Origin: Fen-1467 sp035519475
GTDB taxonomy: Bacteria > Verrucomicrobiota > Verrucomicrobiia > Opitutales > Opitutaceae
Length of the DNA stretch: 9,650 nucleotides
Reading direction: 5' to 3'
NCBI GenBank assembly: GCA_035519475.1
Contig: DATIWI010000126.1
Location: 1-9,650, forward strand
Part shown: one piece after another, positions 1 through 6,623 of the stretch
Layout: every line of letters starts with the position of its first letter
How positions within the stretch are numbered: the stretch's first letter is position 1
Made by a program: the position numbers and the translations under genes
Notes under the pieces: model-generated
Seen by the model: only the letters and a program-made list of their open reading frames with translations
Databases searched by the model: none
What the model was told of the DNA's origin: nothing

Positions 1-1
1 G

Positions 2-43
2 GATCTGATCCCGTTCTTCCCCGATCTGCTGAAGGGTTCGTGA
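2..43 (+). CDS. C-terminal tail of an upstream gene (partial)
   Basis: An open frame enters from the left edge and reads DLIPFFPDLLKGS before a TGA at 41-43. Thirteen residues are too few to name a family. The hydrophobic LIPFFPDLL stretch followed by a short polar end is a plausible protein C-terminus. The TGA lies in the same frame as the kinase that starts at 83, so the two reading frames are separated only by this stop and a 39-base gap. It could instead be non-coding sequence that happens to be open. Confidence 0.4.
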   Translation, partial: DLIPFFPDLLKGS

Positions 44-82
44 CGCGGGGGCGAGGAGGCGTCGATTAAGAAATCAATCGAT

Positions 83-985
83 ATGTCCAAGCGGTACGAC
101 ATCACGTTCGTCGGCCACATGTGCTATGACGAAATCATCCCGTTCGGAGGAAAGCCCCACATCGCTCCGGGAAGCGCCGTCCTATGCGGCGCCATGGTCG
201 CGCCCCGCGTCGGCAAGAAGGTCGCCGCCGTCGTGAAGATGGCCCCAAAGGACGAGCCCATCCTGCAACCGATGAAGGAGGCCGGCGTCGATACCTTCCT
301 CATCCCAAGTGCAGAAACGACCTATTCGCGGGTTTTCCACTATTCCGCCAACGTCGATGAGCGCAAACTGACGCTCGTCAAATCCGCCGGCCTGATTTCC
401 ATCAGGGAAGTTCCGGATTTGAGCTCAACGTGCGTGCACCTGGCGGGAATTTCGGACACGGAATTCGACATGGCGCTCATGCAGGGCTTGAAATCCCGCG
501 GATACAGCCTTTCGGCCGACATGCAGAGTTTTGTCCGTCACGTGACGCCCGTGACCCATGAGATCGAGTATCGCGACGTCGCGAACAAAAAGGAAATCGC
601 GGCCATGATGGACAAACTCAAGCTGGACATCGTGGAGGCGAAGATCCTGACGGGCACCGACGACCTGGAAAAGGCCGGCCGTCTCGTCGAATCGTGGGGT
701 TGCCCTGAGACCATGATCACGCATTCCCAGGGGGTATTGGCGCGGGTGAAGGGAAAGACGTACTACGAATGCTTCTCCAACCGGAACAGCTCCGGCAGGA
801 CCGGCCGCGGCGATACGACGTTTTCGGCTTACTTGTCCTGGCGCCTGGATCACGACGTCGCGACCTCGCTCAAATTTGCCGCCGCGCTGGTTTCGATCAA
901 GATGGAGACGCCCGGCCCTTTCAAAGGAACGCTCGAGGATGTCGAGCAGCGGCTGAAAGAGAAGCCTTCCGCTGCCGCGCGCTAG
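83..985 (+). CDS. PfkB-family carbohydrate kinase
   Basis: A 300-residue cytoplasmic kinase of the ribokinase/PfkB fold, expected to phosphorylate a sugar, sugar acid or nucleoside with ATP. The N-terminal strand reads DITFVGHMCYDEI. It is followed by an APGSAVLCGAMVAPRVG segment that matches the family's glycine-rich substrate-side motif. The C-terminal PfkB signature is TGRGDTTFSAYLS, with Asp244 in the position of the catalytic base and the preceding glycines forming the anion hole. The usual GAGD is GRGD here. Length is normal for the family. The substrate cannot be read from sequence; 2-keto-3-deoxygluconate would fit the UxuA-like neighbour but is only a guess. The ATG at 83 gives a normal N-terminus. 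A GAGGAGG lies at 53-59, 23 bases upstream, too far for an ordinary ribosome site. This gene is visibly less GC-rich than those downstream. Confidence 0.85.
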   Translation: MSKRYDITFVGHMCYDEIIPFGGKPHIAPGSAVLCGAMVAPRVGKKVAAVVKMAPKDEPILQPMKEAGVDTFLIPSAETTYSRVFHYSANVDERKLTLVKSAGLISIREVPDLSSTCVHLAGISDTEFDMALMQGLKSRGYSLSADMQSFVRHVTPVTHEIEYRDVANKKEIAAMMDKLKLDIVEAKILTGTDDLEKAGRLVESWGCPETMITHSQGVLARVKGKTYYECFSNRNSSGRTGRGDTTFSAYLSWRLDHDVATSLKFAAALVSIKMETPGPFKGTLEDVEQRLKEKPSAAAR

Positions 986-1046
986 TCCGCCGCTGCTGCG
1001 AAGCCCCACCCACGGATTTCCGGACCCCCAACCCCCACCCGCCCCC

Positions 1047-2531
1047 ATGAAACTCTCCGTCCGCGAAAAGGTCGGTTACGCCCTCGGCGACGTCGGCACG
1101 AACTTCTTCTTCCAGTCGATGATTCTGTATCAGAACAAGTTCTATACAGACACGGCTCGTCTCGATCCGTCGGTCGTATTCTGGCTCCTCTTGATACCGC
1201 GGCTCGCCGACGCGTTCATCGACCCGCTCATCGGCGCGCTTTCCGACCGCACCAAGACCCGGTGGGGCAAGTTCCGGCCCTGGGTGCTGTTCACCTCGAT
1301 CCCTTTCGGCTTGGCATTCTGGCTGGTCTACGTCGTCCCGAACGTCGGCCCGCAGGGCAAGGTCATCTACGCCGCGCTCACCTACGTGGCGTTGATGATC
1401 ATCTATTCGGCCAGCAACACGCCCTATTCCGCGCTGATGGGCGTGATGACTCCTGACTCCAGCGAGCGCACCAACGTCGCCCGCTACCGCTTCGTCGCGG
1501 CCATCTTCGGACAGTTCATCATCCAGACCTTCGCCTTGCCGCTGGTGGACAAGTTCGGCGGTTTGGCGGATCCCAAGGCGTGGGGCACGACGATGGCCAT
1601 CTTTGGCGCGGTGATCGTCGTGGTCAATTTGATCGTCTTCTCCACCACGAAGGAACGCGTGTTGCCGAACCCGGAGCAGAAGCCTGCGCTGAAGGAGGAC
1701 CTCAGGAACGTCTTCAGCTGCAAGCCGTGGATCATCTTGTTTGTGATGACGCTCACCGTGTTCACGATGCTCGTGGTCCGCGGCACCTCGCTGTTCTATC
1801 TCTTCTCCTACTATCTCGATCCGGCGGCGATCGGGCACTTTCTGGGCGGCTGGGGTTTGACGGCTCCCCCCGGAGCACCGGCGACGGGGCTCCTCTCTGA
1901 GAAGTGGTGCAATCTGCTCGTTCGGCCTGACAACTCGAACGCGGTGGCGGTTGGCTTCAGCTTCTTCAATGACCTAGGCTCCGTCGTCCAGATTCTCTTC
2001 ATTCCGCTTTCGAAGCCGCTGTCCGACCGGTTCGGCAAGAAGACCGTGTTCATCGCCGGCGCCGTCATCACCTTGATTGCCACGGCGGGCGTATTTTGGG
2101 TTTCGCCGACCAATCTGAGCCTCATGTTCTGGCTCAGCGTGCTCTGGTCCGTGGGCTGGGGCCCGACGATTCCGCTGCTTTGGGTGATGATCGCCGACGT
2201 GGCGGACTACTCCGAGTGGCAAACCTCGCGCCGGGCGACAGGCTTCATGTTCGCGGGCATCATCTTCGCCTTGAAGGCGGGCCTGGGGGTCGGCGGCGCG
2301 GCGGCCAATTGGATCATCGGCTCCTACGGCTACGTGGCCAACGCCGTTCAAACCCAACACGCGCTGTTGGGAATCCGCCTGGGCGCCTCGATCTACCCGA
2401 GCTTGCTGTTGCTCGTCGTCCTGGCCTGCCTCGCAGCCTATCCGATCGGCAAGTCCCTCAACCGCCAGGTCGAGCAGGAGCTCGCCGAGCGCCGGAAGAA
2501 GTTCGCGGCCCCGGGCTCCACCACGGCGTAG
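1047..2531 (+). CDS. GPH-type MFS sugar symporter (MelB/glucuronide-permease-like)
   Basis: A 494-residue inner-membrane protein with about twelve hydrophobic segments, of the glycoside-pentoside-hexuronide:cation symporter family. The N-terminus EKVGYALGDVGTNFFFQ is typical. The loop after helix II begins at Asp59 and reads DPLIGALSDRTKTRWGKFRP, the family hallmark. A second hallmark, DVADYSEWQTSRRATG from Asp384, is followed by the KAGLGVGG motif. GPH members import melibiose, xylosides, glucuronides and similar sugars with Na+ or H+, so a glycoside or uronide substrate is likely but not provable here. A soluble insertion of about 45 residues (roughly 257-300, rich in Pro and Gly, with one Cys) separates two central helices and lengthens the protein past the usual 450-470. 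No Shine-Dalgarno is seen; the 20 bases before the ATG are almost all C. The 61-base gap to the kinase is compatible with one transcript. Confidence 0.88.
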   Translation: MKLSVREKVGYALGDVGTNFFFQSMILYQNKFYTDTARLDPSVVFWLLLIPRLADAFIDPLIGALSDRTKTRWGKFRPWVLFTSIPFGLAFWLVYVVPNVGPQGKVIYAALTYVALMIIYSASNTPYSALMGVMTPDSSERTNVARYRFVAAIFGQFIIQTFALPLVDKFGGLADPKAWGTTMAIFGAVIVVVNLIVFSTTKERVLPNPEQKPALKEDLRNVFSCKPWIILFVMTLTVFTMLVVRGTSLFYLFSYYLDPAAIGHFLGGWGLTAPPGAPATGLLSEKWCNLLVRPDNSNAVAVGFSFFNDLGSVVQILFIPLSKPLSDRFGKKTVFIAGAVITLIATAGVFWVSPTNLSLMFWLSVLWSVGWGPTIPLLWVMIADVADYSEWQTSRRATGFMFAGIIFALKAGLGVGGAAANWIIGSYGYVANAVQTQHALLGIRLGASIYPSLLLLVVLACLAAYPIGKSLNRQVEQELAERRKKFAAPGSTTA

Positions 2532-2538
2532 GGACTAT

Positions 2539-2575
2539 GGGTTCGGGTTCGGAGTATGGCGCTTGGCGTCTGGAA
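2539..2575. repeat. Short degenerate tandem repeats after the symporter gene
   Basis: Immediately after the symporter stop the sequence is built from short near-repeats: GGGTTC occurs twice in tandem (2539-2550, then GG). It is followed by three heptamers TATGGCG (2555-2561), CTTGGCG (2562-2568) and TCTGGAA (2569-2575). The pattern is not coding. It belongs to a 134-base gap that also holds the decamer repeat at 2622-2651. Function unknown. Confidence 0.5.
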
Positions 2576-2621
2576 CCTCCAGGTTGACCGCCGGACGGCG
2601 ACCCGGCGTGGTCGGCTTCCC

Positions 2622-2651
2622 ATTCGCGTTGATTCGTGTTTATTCGTGGTC
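2622..2651. repeat. Three tandem decamers ATTCGYGTTK
   Basis: Three back-to-back ten-base units read ATTCGCGTTG, ATTCGTGTTT and ATTCGTGGTC, ending 14 bases before the start codon of the dehydratase gene. Repeats of this ATTCGTGT type are, to my knowledge, common intergenic filler in verrucomicrobial genomes. A 30-base stretch at 7711-7740 begins with the same CATTCGCGT and ends with the same GTGGT and may be a decayed copy. A role as operator or leader cannot be shown from one locus. Confidence 0.6.
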
Positions 2652-2665
2652 GACCACCTCCTGAC

Positions 2666-3736
2666 ATGAAACTCGGCCTCGGCCTCTATCGCCACATGCT
2701 GACGCGCGAGAACTTCCGGTTCGCGCGCCAGGCCGGCGCCACCCACATCGTGGCCCACCTCGTCGACTACTTCCGCGGCGGCGACCGCGCCACGACCGAC
2801 GACCAGCCCACCGGCACGGACCGCGGCTGGGGCCTGGCCGGCGACCCCGCAGTCCTCTGGTCGTTGGAGGAACTGCAGTCGTTGCGCCGTGACGTCGAGG
2901 CGGCCGGCCTCCGGCTCGAGGCGATCGAGAACTTCGACCCGGCGCACTGGCACGATGTGCTGCTCGACGGCCCGCAGTGGCGCCCGCAAATCGAGAACGT
3001 GAAGACGATCATCCGGCGGCTCGGCCAGGCGGGGATTCCCATCATGGGGTACAACTTCAGCATCGCCGGTGTCGCCGGCCGGACCACCGGCCCGTACGCG
3101 CGCGGCGGCGCGCCCTCCGTCGGCATGGAGGGCCCCTTTGATATTCCCCTGCCCCGCGGTATGGTGTGGAACATGATTGTTGACCGCGCCGCGCCGGCCG
3201 GCCCCGTGCCGGCCGCCACCCCGGAGGAACTCTGGCGCCGCCTGGAGCGCTTTCTGGGCGAGGTCCTGCCCGTGGCGGAGGAAGCCGGCGTCAAACTCGC
3301 CCTGCACCCGGACGATCCGCCGACACCGACGATGCGGGGCCAGCCGCGCCTCGTCTATCAGCCGCGTTTCTACCAGAAACTGATCGAGCTCAACCGCAGC
3401 CCGGCCAATGCGCTGGAGTTCTGCGTGGGCACGCTCGCTGAGATGACCGAGGGCGACATCTATGATGTCGTGGACCAGTACAGCCGGCAGGGGCGCATCG
3501 GCTACGTCCATCTCCGCAATGTCACGGGCAAGGTCCCGCGCTATCGCGAGACTTTCATCGACGACGGCGACGTGGATGTCTTGCGGGTGCTGCGCATCCT
3601 CCGCCGCAATGGCTTTGCCGGAGTCATCATTCCCGATCACACGCCGCAGATGGCCTGCGCCGCGCCCTGGCACGCGGGCATGGCTTACGCCTTGGGTTAC
3701 CTCCAGGCGGCGCTGAAAGCGGCGGCTGGAGCCTGA
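2666..3736 (+). CDS. Mannonate dehydratase-family (UxuA-like) TIM-barrel protein
   Basis: A 356-residue cytoplasmic TIM-barrel protein of the UxuA family, which dehydrates D-mannonate to 2-keto-3-deoxygluconate in uronate breakdown. Family features are visible: LHPDDPP with His214, LEFCVGT with Cys253, YVHLRNV with His282 and IPDHTPQM with Asp324. These are the residues expected to bind the Mn2+ ion. The C-terminal AAPWHAGMAYALGY is also typical. However, the YNF-x4-DWTR segment of classical UxuA is replaced by GYNFSIAGVAGRTTGP, so this is a divergent subgroup that may use another sugar acid. I use the ATG at 2666, because the in-frame GTG at 2636 would translate the decamer repeat into a meaningless MFIRGRPPPD leader. 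No Shine-Dalgarno is seen. The next gene follows after 55 bases. Confidence 0.85.
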   Translation: MKLGLGLYRHMLTRENFRFARQAGATHIVAHLVDYFRGGDRATTDDQPTGTDRGWGLAGDPAVLWSLEELQSLRRDVEAAGLRLEAIENFDPAHWHDVLLDGPQWRPQIENVKTIIRRLGQAGIPIMGYNFSIAGVAGRTTGPYARGGAPSVGMEGPFDIPLPRGMVWNMIVDRAAPAGPVPAATPEELWRRLERFLGEVLPVAEEAGVKLALHPDDPPTPTMRGQPRLVYQPRFYQKLIELNRSPANALEFCVGTLAEMTEGDIYDVVDQYSRQGRIGYVHLRNVTGKVPRYRETFIDDGDVDVLRVLRILRRNGFAGVIIPDHTPQMACAAPWHAGMAYALGYLQAALKAAAGA

Positions 3737-3791
3737 GCGCCATGGCCTTCCCTTCCCCGCCGCCGTTCGCACCCCCCGGGCCACGCCGGCC

Positions 3792-5444
3792 ATGAGCGTG
3801 CGGCTGCACATCGACCAGCAGGCGGGCGACGCTCCGGTCGGGCGTTCCTTGTTTGAATGCGCCGAATCGCTGGGGGTGCGCGTCCCCACCTCCTGCCAGA
3901 AGCAGGGCCGCTGCAAGGAGTGCGTCGTCGAAGTGACCGATGGGCTGGAGTGCCTGTCGCCCCCCGCGGCGGCCGAACGGCATCTCCACGGCAGCTTCCG
4001 CCTGTCCTGTTGCGCCCGGATCGCGCGCGAAGCGGGCACCGTGCGCTGCCACACGATGCGCCGCGGAGCGATGCGCATCGAACGCCAGGCGTTCCAACTG
4101 CCCGTCCACGACCGGCCGTGGACGCCGGATCCCGCGGTCACCCGCGCCGGCGACCGCATTCTGCTCGACGGTGAGGAGATCGACCGCGGGAGCGGCCCGC
4201 TGCACGGACTGGCGGTCGACATCGGGACGACGACCGTCGTCCTGCGCCTGCTGAACCTCGAGACGGGCGAAGTGCTCGCGGACGCGGCCTTTGAAAACCC
4301 GCAGCGCTTCGGCGGATCCGACGTGATGGCCCGGATCCACTATGACACGCTCGACGGCACCCGCCTGCTCCAGCGCACGCTGGCCGGCTACCTGAGCCGC
4401 GCGATCGGGGAATTGCCGGTCGATCCGCGCTCGATCTACGAAGTTGTCATCGTCGGCAACTCGACCATGCGGGATCTGTTTTTCCGGCTGTCCGTCTACT
4501 CGATCGGCCAGAGCCCGTATCAGTCGATCACCGAACACGAGGCCGCCTCCGGCGCCAAGGCGACGACGAGCCTGCGCGCGGCGGCGCGCCGGCTCGGCCT
4601 GTCTGTTCACCCCCGGGCGCGGGTTTACGGGCTGCCGGTCATCAGCGGGCACGTGGGCGCCGACGCCGCCGCCTGCATGCTGGCCATCGATCTCGCCCAC
4701 GAGGACCGGCTCGTCGCTCTGATGGACGTCGGCACGAACACGGAGTTGATCGTCGGCAACCGGCGCAAGGTGTTCGTGGCGTCGTGCCCTGCCGGCCCCG
4801 CGTTCGAGGGCGGGCAGATCGCCTGCGGCATGCCCGGCTTGCCCGGTGCGATCGAGCGGGTGACGATCGGCGCCGACGGCTCCGTGTCGGCCAGCGTGAT
4901 CGGCGACGGTCCGGCCGAGGGCATCTGCGGCTCGGGTTTGGTGGATCTGCTGGGCGAGTTGCTGCGCACGGGCCGCATGAACCGCTATGGGCGCTTCGAG
5001 GACGGAACCCACGCGCTTGTGGTCGCCGCCGGCAGCGACCGTCCCATCACCTTCAGCGAGGCCGATATCAGCGCGCTGGCGCAGGCCAAGGGCGCCAACG
5101 CGGCCGGCGTGCGCATCGTGCTCGGTGGCTATGGCATCCGCAGCTCCGATCTCGACGTCTTCTATCTGGCCGGCGGTTTCGGCCGGTATCTCAACGTGGA
5201 GGCCTCCCGCCGCATCGGCCTGATTCCCCATATTGACCCCGCCCGCATCCGGCAGGTTGGCAACGCCGCCATCGAGGGCGCCTGCGTCGCGCTGCTGTCC
5301 CGGACGAAACGCGTGGAATTGGAGCAGCTGGTGCGGCGCGTCACCCACTGCCGCCTTGAAACCCACCCCGCATTTTTCGACATCTTCGTAGACGGCTGCC
5401 AGTTCGCGCCGCTGGAGGACGCGCTGGCGCAGGCCGCGCCCTGA
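3792..5444 (+). CDS. Corrinoid-activating ASKHA protein with [2Fe-2S] domain (RACo/RamA-like)
   Basis: A 550-residue reductive activator of corrinoid proteins. Such proteins use ATP to drive Co(II) back to Co(I) after accidental oxidation. The N-terminal ferredoxin-like domain has Cys35-x5-Cys41-x2-Cys44 and the pair Cys73/Cys74, enough for one [2Fe-2S] cluster. After a linker the actin/hexokinase/Hsp70-like ATPase follows, with a first phosphate loop DIGTTT at 143-148, NSTM near residue 223, GHVGADAAA, a second loop DVGTNT at 312-317, GICGSGLVDLL, and the adenosine motif AGGFGRYLN at about 460-468. The order and length match RACo-type proteins (DUF4445 architecture). Its place directly upstream of a corrinoid protein and two methyltransferases agrees with this role. 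The ATG at 3792 has no Shine-Dalgarno; the preceding gap is GC-rich. Confidence 0.9.
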   Translation: MSVRLHIDQQAGDAPVGRSLFECAESLGVRVPTSCQKQGRCKECVVEVTDGLECLSPPAAAERHLHGSFRLSCCARIAREAGTVRCHTMRRGAMRIERQAFQLPVHDRPWTPDPAVTRAGDRILLDGEEIDRGSGPLHGLAVDIGTTTVVLRLLNLETGEVLADAAFENPQRFGGSDVMARIHYDTLDGTRLLQRTLAGYLSRAIGELPVDPRSIYEVVIVGNSTMRDLFFRLSVYSIGQSPYQSITEHEAASGAKATTSLRAAARRLGLSVHPRARVYGLPVISGHVGADAAACMLAIDLAHEDRLVALMDVGTNTELIVGNRRKVFVASCPAGPAFEGGQIACGMPGLPGAIERVTIGADGSVSASVIGDGPAEGICGSGLVDLLGELLRTGRMNRYGRFEDGTHALVVAAGSDRPITFSEADISALAQAKGANAAGVRIVLGGYGIRSSDLDVFYLAGGFGRYLNVEASRRIGLIPHIDPARIRQVGNAAIEGACVALLSRTKRVELEQLVRRVTHCRLETHPAFFDIFVDGCQFAPLEDALAQAAP

Positions 5445-5463
5445 ACGCCGCCCTTCGGTCCCG

Positions 5464-6219
5464 ATGTTCGAGCTCCTCGACACCAATCCCGATTGCCACG
5501 TGCCGGACGCCGAGTACCGGCGCCTGCTCGGCTTCCCGCGCGCCCATGTCCTCGGCGAACGCGCGCGCGAACTCGCCGCCTGGGCGCGGGACTGGTACGC
5601 CGGGCACGGCCGGCCCTGGATCTACCTCCGGGTAGCGGACCTCGAGGTCACCGGCGATACGCTCCACTTCGATGGCGTGGAGTTTCGCTCGCGGCAACTG
5701 CACGGGCACCTCCGGCAGGCGGACGCCCGGCGCGTCGTGCTCGCGGCGGTCGGCGCGGGCCGCAGTTGCGAGGATCACGCCCGCCGGCTCTGGCAGGAAG
5801 GCAAACCCGACGAGTATTTCTTCCTCGAGATCTTCGGCTCCGCCGTGGTCGAACACTTGGTGGCCGCGGCGAGCGGGCGCATCTGCGCCCGGGCGGAGGG
5901 CGACGGGTTGATCGCGGTGCCGCACTACAGCCCCGGCTACACGGGCTGGGATCTCACGGACCAGTCGAAACTGTTGGCGCTGATCCGTGGCGACCGGCCG
6001 CACCCGTTCCCCGAAACCGTGGAGGTTCTTTCCAGCGGCATGTTGCGGCCAAAGAAATCGCAGCTCGCCGTCTTCGGCCTCACCGCCCGCACGCCGGAGG
6101 CGCTCGCGTCCGCGCGCCTGGTCCCCTGTCGCAATTGTTCCTTCTCGCCGTGCCAGTACCGGCGCGCCCGCTATCGCCACGCCCCCGACCCCGCGACCGA
6201 CTTGGTCCCCGCCTCATGA
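5464..6219 (+). CDS. MetH activation-domain-like protein with C-terminal cysteine cluster
   Basis: A 251-residue soluble protein resembling the S-adenosylmethionine-binding activation domain of cobalamin-dependent methionine synthase, here as a stand-alone protein. The segment PHYSPGYTGWDLTDQSKL (residues 153-170) corresponds to the R-x-SPGY-x2-W/P signature of that domain. The following VEVLSSGMLRPKKSQLAVFGLT matches the LTES-x-AMxPAxSVSG region. In place of the usual Arg before SPGY there is His154-Tyr155. After the domain comes Cys222-x2-Cys225-x4-Cys230 followed by Arg-rich residues, which could hold a metal or Fe-S cluster. Likely job: help reduce or remethylate the corrinoid of the protein encoded at 7805, alongside the ASKHA activator 19 bases upstream. 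Stop and next start overlap as ATGA, suggesting translational coupling. Assignment rests on motif resemblance only. Confidence 0.7.
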   Translation: MFELLDTNPDCHVPDAEYRRLLGFPRAHVLGERARELAAWARDWYAGHGRPWIYLRVADLEVTGDTLHFDGVEFRSRQLHGHLRQADARRVVLAAVGAGRSCEDHARRLWQEGKPDEYFFLEIFGSAVVEHLVAAASGRICARAEGDGLIAVPHYSPGYTGWDLTDQSKLLALIRGDRPHPFPETVEVLSSGMLRPKKSQLAVFGLTARTPEALASARLVPCRNCSFSPCQYRRARYRHAPDPATDLVPAS

Positions 6220-6542
6220 CCCGACTCTGCGCCATCAATCCCGCCGCCCGGGACCGGCTGCCGCCGGCCTTTCCGGACAAATCGGGCGTCGGCGTGCATT
6301 ACGTCGACGCTTTCATTGCGCCGATGAACACCGCGTTGCCCGACGGCACCCCTGTGGCGTGCAAGCGGAAGGGCCTGCGGCTGACACTGCGCGTCGGCGC
6401 CAAGAAGGGCGATGGGCTGCTGCGGCGCCTCGCCGTCAGCCCCGATCCGACCGTCATGCTCCCGGCCGCGTTGCAGGACGCCGCACGGGCCGCGGGGGTG
6501 GAGCTGCAGATCACCGACACCGAAATCCTCCTCGCGCCCTGA
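6216..6542 (+). CDS. Small conserved-looking protein of unknown function (108 aa)
   Basis: I do not recognise this family. The frame opens with an ATG that overlaps the upstream stop (ATGA, 6216-6219) and encodes 108 residues beginning MTRLCAINPAARDRLPP and ending TDTEILLAP. There is no signal peptide or membrane segment; the composition is soluble with one Cys near the N-terminus. The middle (CKRKGLRLTLRVGAKKGDG) is basic and strand-like, and the C-terminal third looks like a helix plus strand (VMLPAALQDAARAAGVELQI). Because the overlap couples it to the MetH-activation-like gene and it lies between two corrinoid-related genes, it probably serves the same methyl-transfer system. The frame is open far upstream (to 5493), but that extension overlaps the neighbour and is Arg-rich, so the overlapping ATG is preferred. 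Confidence 0.65.
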   Translation: MTRLCAINPAARDRLPPAFPDKSGVGVHYVDAFIAPMNTALPDGTPVACKRKGLRLTLRVGAKKGDGLLRRLAVSPDPTVMLPAALQDAARAAGVELQITDTEILLAP

Positions 6543-6581
6543 TTCGCCACTGGAATCTGGCCAACGAATCCCTGGTTCACC

Positions 6582-6605
6582 CTCACTTTCACTCTCACCT
6601 TCACT
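6582..6605. repeat. Two tandem dodecamers CTCACTTTCACT / CTCACCTTCACT
   Basis: Two adjacent twelve-base units differing at one position (T versus C at the sixth base) form a G-free pyrimidine-rich stretch in the leader of the URO-D family gene. They end five bases before the strong ribosome binding site. The run would be unstructured in the mRNA. It may simply be intergenic filler, or may keep the ribosome site accessible. Confidence 0.6.
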
Positions 6606-6610
6606 CACGA

Positions 6611-6616
6611 AAGGAG
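6611..6616 (+). promoter_or_regulatory. Strong Shine-Dalgarno AAGGAG for the URO-D family gene
   Basis: AAGGAG sits seven bases before the ATG at 6624, an ideal distance. It is the only clear ribosome binding site in the window; the other starts have none at that spacing. This supports the chosen start and suggests that the methyltransferase is translated more strongly than its neighbours. Confidence 0.8.
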
Positions 6617-6623
6617 CCCGCTC

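Noticed and set aside
2569..2600. Small inverted repeats CTGGA-ACC-TCCAG and CGCCG-GA-CGGCG after the symporter gene as a terminator
   Set aside because: Stems of five pairs with loops of two or three bases and no U-run are too weak to call a terminator.
2438..4222. A 594-codon minus-strand frame covering the dehydratase gene
   Set aside because: It crosses the repeat-filled gap, translating the decamers as a TNKHESTRM-like string typical of spurious products, and shows no domain.
3627..5486. A 619-codon open frame on the minus strand opposite the ASKHA activator gene
   Set aside because: It is longer than the plus-strand gene but its product is Arg/Ala/Gly/Asp-rich with no recognisable domain, while the plus frame has complete Fe-S and ATPase motifs. 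Long antisense frames are expected in GC-rich coding DNA.
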